Source of the DNA: Anaerolineae bacterium
GTDB lineage: Bacteria; Chloroflexota; Anaerolineae; B4-G1; SLSP01
NCBI GenBank assembly: GCA_016934645.1
Contig: JAFGSL010000404.1
Span: forward strand, 1 to 6,681
Reading direction: 5' to 3'
DNA length: 6,681 nt
A model generated the notes under the pieces. It ran no database searches, was not told the DNA's origin, and worked only from the letters and a program-made list of their open reading frames with translations. The translations under genes were made by a program, and so were the position numbers. Numbering within the stretch: position 1 is the stretch's first letter; each line of letters opens with the position of its first letter. Of this stretch, positions 6,217 to 6,681 are shown piece after piece.

Positions 6217-6255
6217 CCAGACCTGTCAGGTTTTCAGAAAACCTGACAGGTCTGG
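6217..6255. repeat. Perfect 18-bp inverted repeat, dispersed-palindrome type
   Basis: The arms CCAGACCTGTCAGGTTTT (6217-6234) and its exact complement (6238-6255) flank a 3-nt loop, cag. It lies 20 bp past the stop of the 519-residue gene. No T-tract follows, so it is not a textbook rho-independent terminator, although the hairpin could stop or protect a transcript's 3' end. From memory, very similar ACCTGTCAGGTTTT palindromes recur in many copies in Chloroflexota and some other bacteria, like REP elements. I cannot verify this here. Confidence 0.85.
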
Positions 6256-6261
6256 ACGGCA

Positions 6262-6292
6262 TTGTGGCGTATGAACAGAGCTATGCTACAAT
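6262..6292 (+). promoter_or_regulatory. Extended -10 promoter for the lipoprotein gene
   Basis: TGCTACAAT (6284-6292) is an extended -10 (TGn plus TACAAT, 5 of 6). A weak -35 TTGTGG lies at 6262-6267 with a long 19-bp spacer, which an extended -10 tolerates. Start of transcription near 6299 would give a leader of about 110 nt. Confidence 0.6.
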
Positions 6293-6298
6293 ACACTC

Positions 6299-6409
6299 AA
6301 ACGCCGAAACGATGTCTCTCGAAAAGTTTTCGTCAGGAGGCCGCAGAGATATTTGATTATCTCTCTGTGCTTGCGGTGTCTCGGTGGTCATTTTCGAAAG
6401 GAGCACACA
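6299..6409 (+). promoter_or_regulatory. Foldable leader upstream of the lipoprotein gene
   Basis: Three complementary pairs can form a three-way layout. A closing stem pairs 6302-6307 with 6381-6386 (one G-U). A hairpin CGAAA/TTTCG pairs 6320-6324 with 6328-6332. A hairpin agagata/tatctct pairs 6345-6351 with 6358-6364, extended outward by ccgc/gcgg (6341-6344 and 6373-6376). A perfect AGGAGG at 6335-6340 lies inside and has no sensible start codon at normal distance. The true ribosome binding site AGGAG (6399-6403) lies outside the fold. I recognise no known riboswitch class. Confidence 0.3.
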
Positions 6410-6681
6410 ATGTCCAAACACATAACCCGCTGGATGACTTTCGCCCTCCTCGCCGCCCTGCTGAGCGGCTGTGACTTCTTGTCCGGCCTCTTGAAACCGA
6501 CACCGGAAGTCCCGCCAGCGGTAGAGATGCTGCCCGATCTGCCCGATTACACCGTCGTCGAAGGAGAAACACTTACCGATTATCTTGGAACACTGGCTGA
6601 AGGTACCACATTACTGGCCGGGCACCCCGAACTGGCAGTACTCGCTCTTGGCGTGGACAAAGTCATCGGCTGCTATCAGGA
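6410..6681 (+). CDS. Putative lipoprotein, N-terminal part (cut by the window end)
   Basis: The ATG at 6410 has AGGAG 6 nt upstream and opens a frame without stops to the window end (90 codons visible). The product begins with a lipoprotein signal peptide: positive residues K3 and R7, a hydrophobic core (about 9-18), and the lipobox LSGC with the lipidated Cys21. Signal peptidase II would cut before Cys21, anchoring the protein on the outer face of the membrane. Asp at +2 would mean inner-membrane retention under the E. coli rule, which may not apply here. A Pro-rich spacer (KPTPEVPP, 29-36) follows, then PDYTVVEGETLTDYLG (45-60), which faintly recalls the start of a LysM repeat but lacks the rest. 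The function is unknown. It has its own promoter and leader, so it is probably not co-transcribed from the gene before it. Confidence 0.85.
   Translation, partial: MSKHITRWMTFALLAALLSGCDFLSGLLKPTPEVPPAVEMLPDLPDYTVVEGETLTDYLGTLAEGTTLLAGHPELAVLALGVDKVIGCYQ

Noticed and set aside
6217..6255. Rho-independent terminator
   Set aside because: The hairpin is strong but is followed by acggcatt, not a T-run. The tttt and aaaa tracts are inside the stem, so it is called an inverted repeat instead.
6312..6356. Possible 14-codon upstream open frame in the leader
   Set aside because: It has no Shine-Dalgarno sequence before its ATG and no attenuation-type codon run. It is kept only as a curiosity.
6262..6474. 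70-residue + strand open frame
   Set aside because: It starts within the promoter and overlaps the lipoprotein gene in another frame, while the lipoprotein has a ribosome site and a lipobox.
6542..6589. LysM domain in the lipoprotein
   Set aside because: Only YTVVEGETL resembles the motif; the remaining roughly 30 residues of a LysM repeat do not follow the pattern.

Overview
The window is GC-rich, tightly packed bacterial chromosomal DNA. It is probably from a Chloroflexota-like organism, perhaps an Anaerolineae or Roseiflexus relative. That assignment is only an inference. It rests on the style of the genes and on gene spacers filled with short reiterated phrases (agattg, gagttgcgaat, ctgactat), which I associate with that phylum. 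There is no rRNA, tRNA or marker gene to confirm it. I see no transposase, integrase or CRISPR array.

Bases 1-2924 (+ strand) look like one transcription unit. It starts with the 3' part of a sensor histidine kinase gene (cut by the window edge). Next is a long-form alanyl-tRNA editing protein (AlaX type with a C-terminal DHHA1 domain), whose GTG start overlaps the kinase stop by 4 bp. Last is a protein with a metallo-beta-lactamase-like fold that has lost most metal-binding residues. The spacers at 1975-2053 and 2919-3013 are made almost wholly of tandem short repeats and a nested inverted repeat. In each case the repeats run into the stop codons of the flanking genes.

Convergent to this unit, on the - strand (3010-3477), is a stand-alone PncC/CinA C-terminal nicotinamide-nucleotide amidase with a good sigma-70-type promoter and ribosome binding site.

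Bases 3613-3668 are an abrupt AT-rich patch. It carries a palindrome over a possible -10 element and leads into two adjacent + strand genes of unrecognised function (3645-4610 and 4637-6196). The first has a conserved-looking head and tail around a roughly 100-residue Ser/Arg/Thr-rich middle. The second has a probable beta-rich N-terminal half, a conserved-looking Trp/Pro core, an Ala-rich helical stretch, a proline-rich linker and an acidic tail. The second reading frame is open well upstream of its ATG and overlaps the end of the first. The pair may therefore be two coupled cytoplasmic or exported-without-signal structural proteins, or one long protein broken by a frameshift. This is the most likely place for an undescribed system.

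After the pair comes a perfect 18-bp inverted repeat (6217-6255) of the dispersed-palindrome type, then an extended -10 promoter, a leader of about 110 nt that can fold, and the start of a lipoprotein gene (6410 to the window end) with a clear lipobox.
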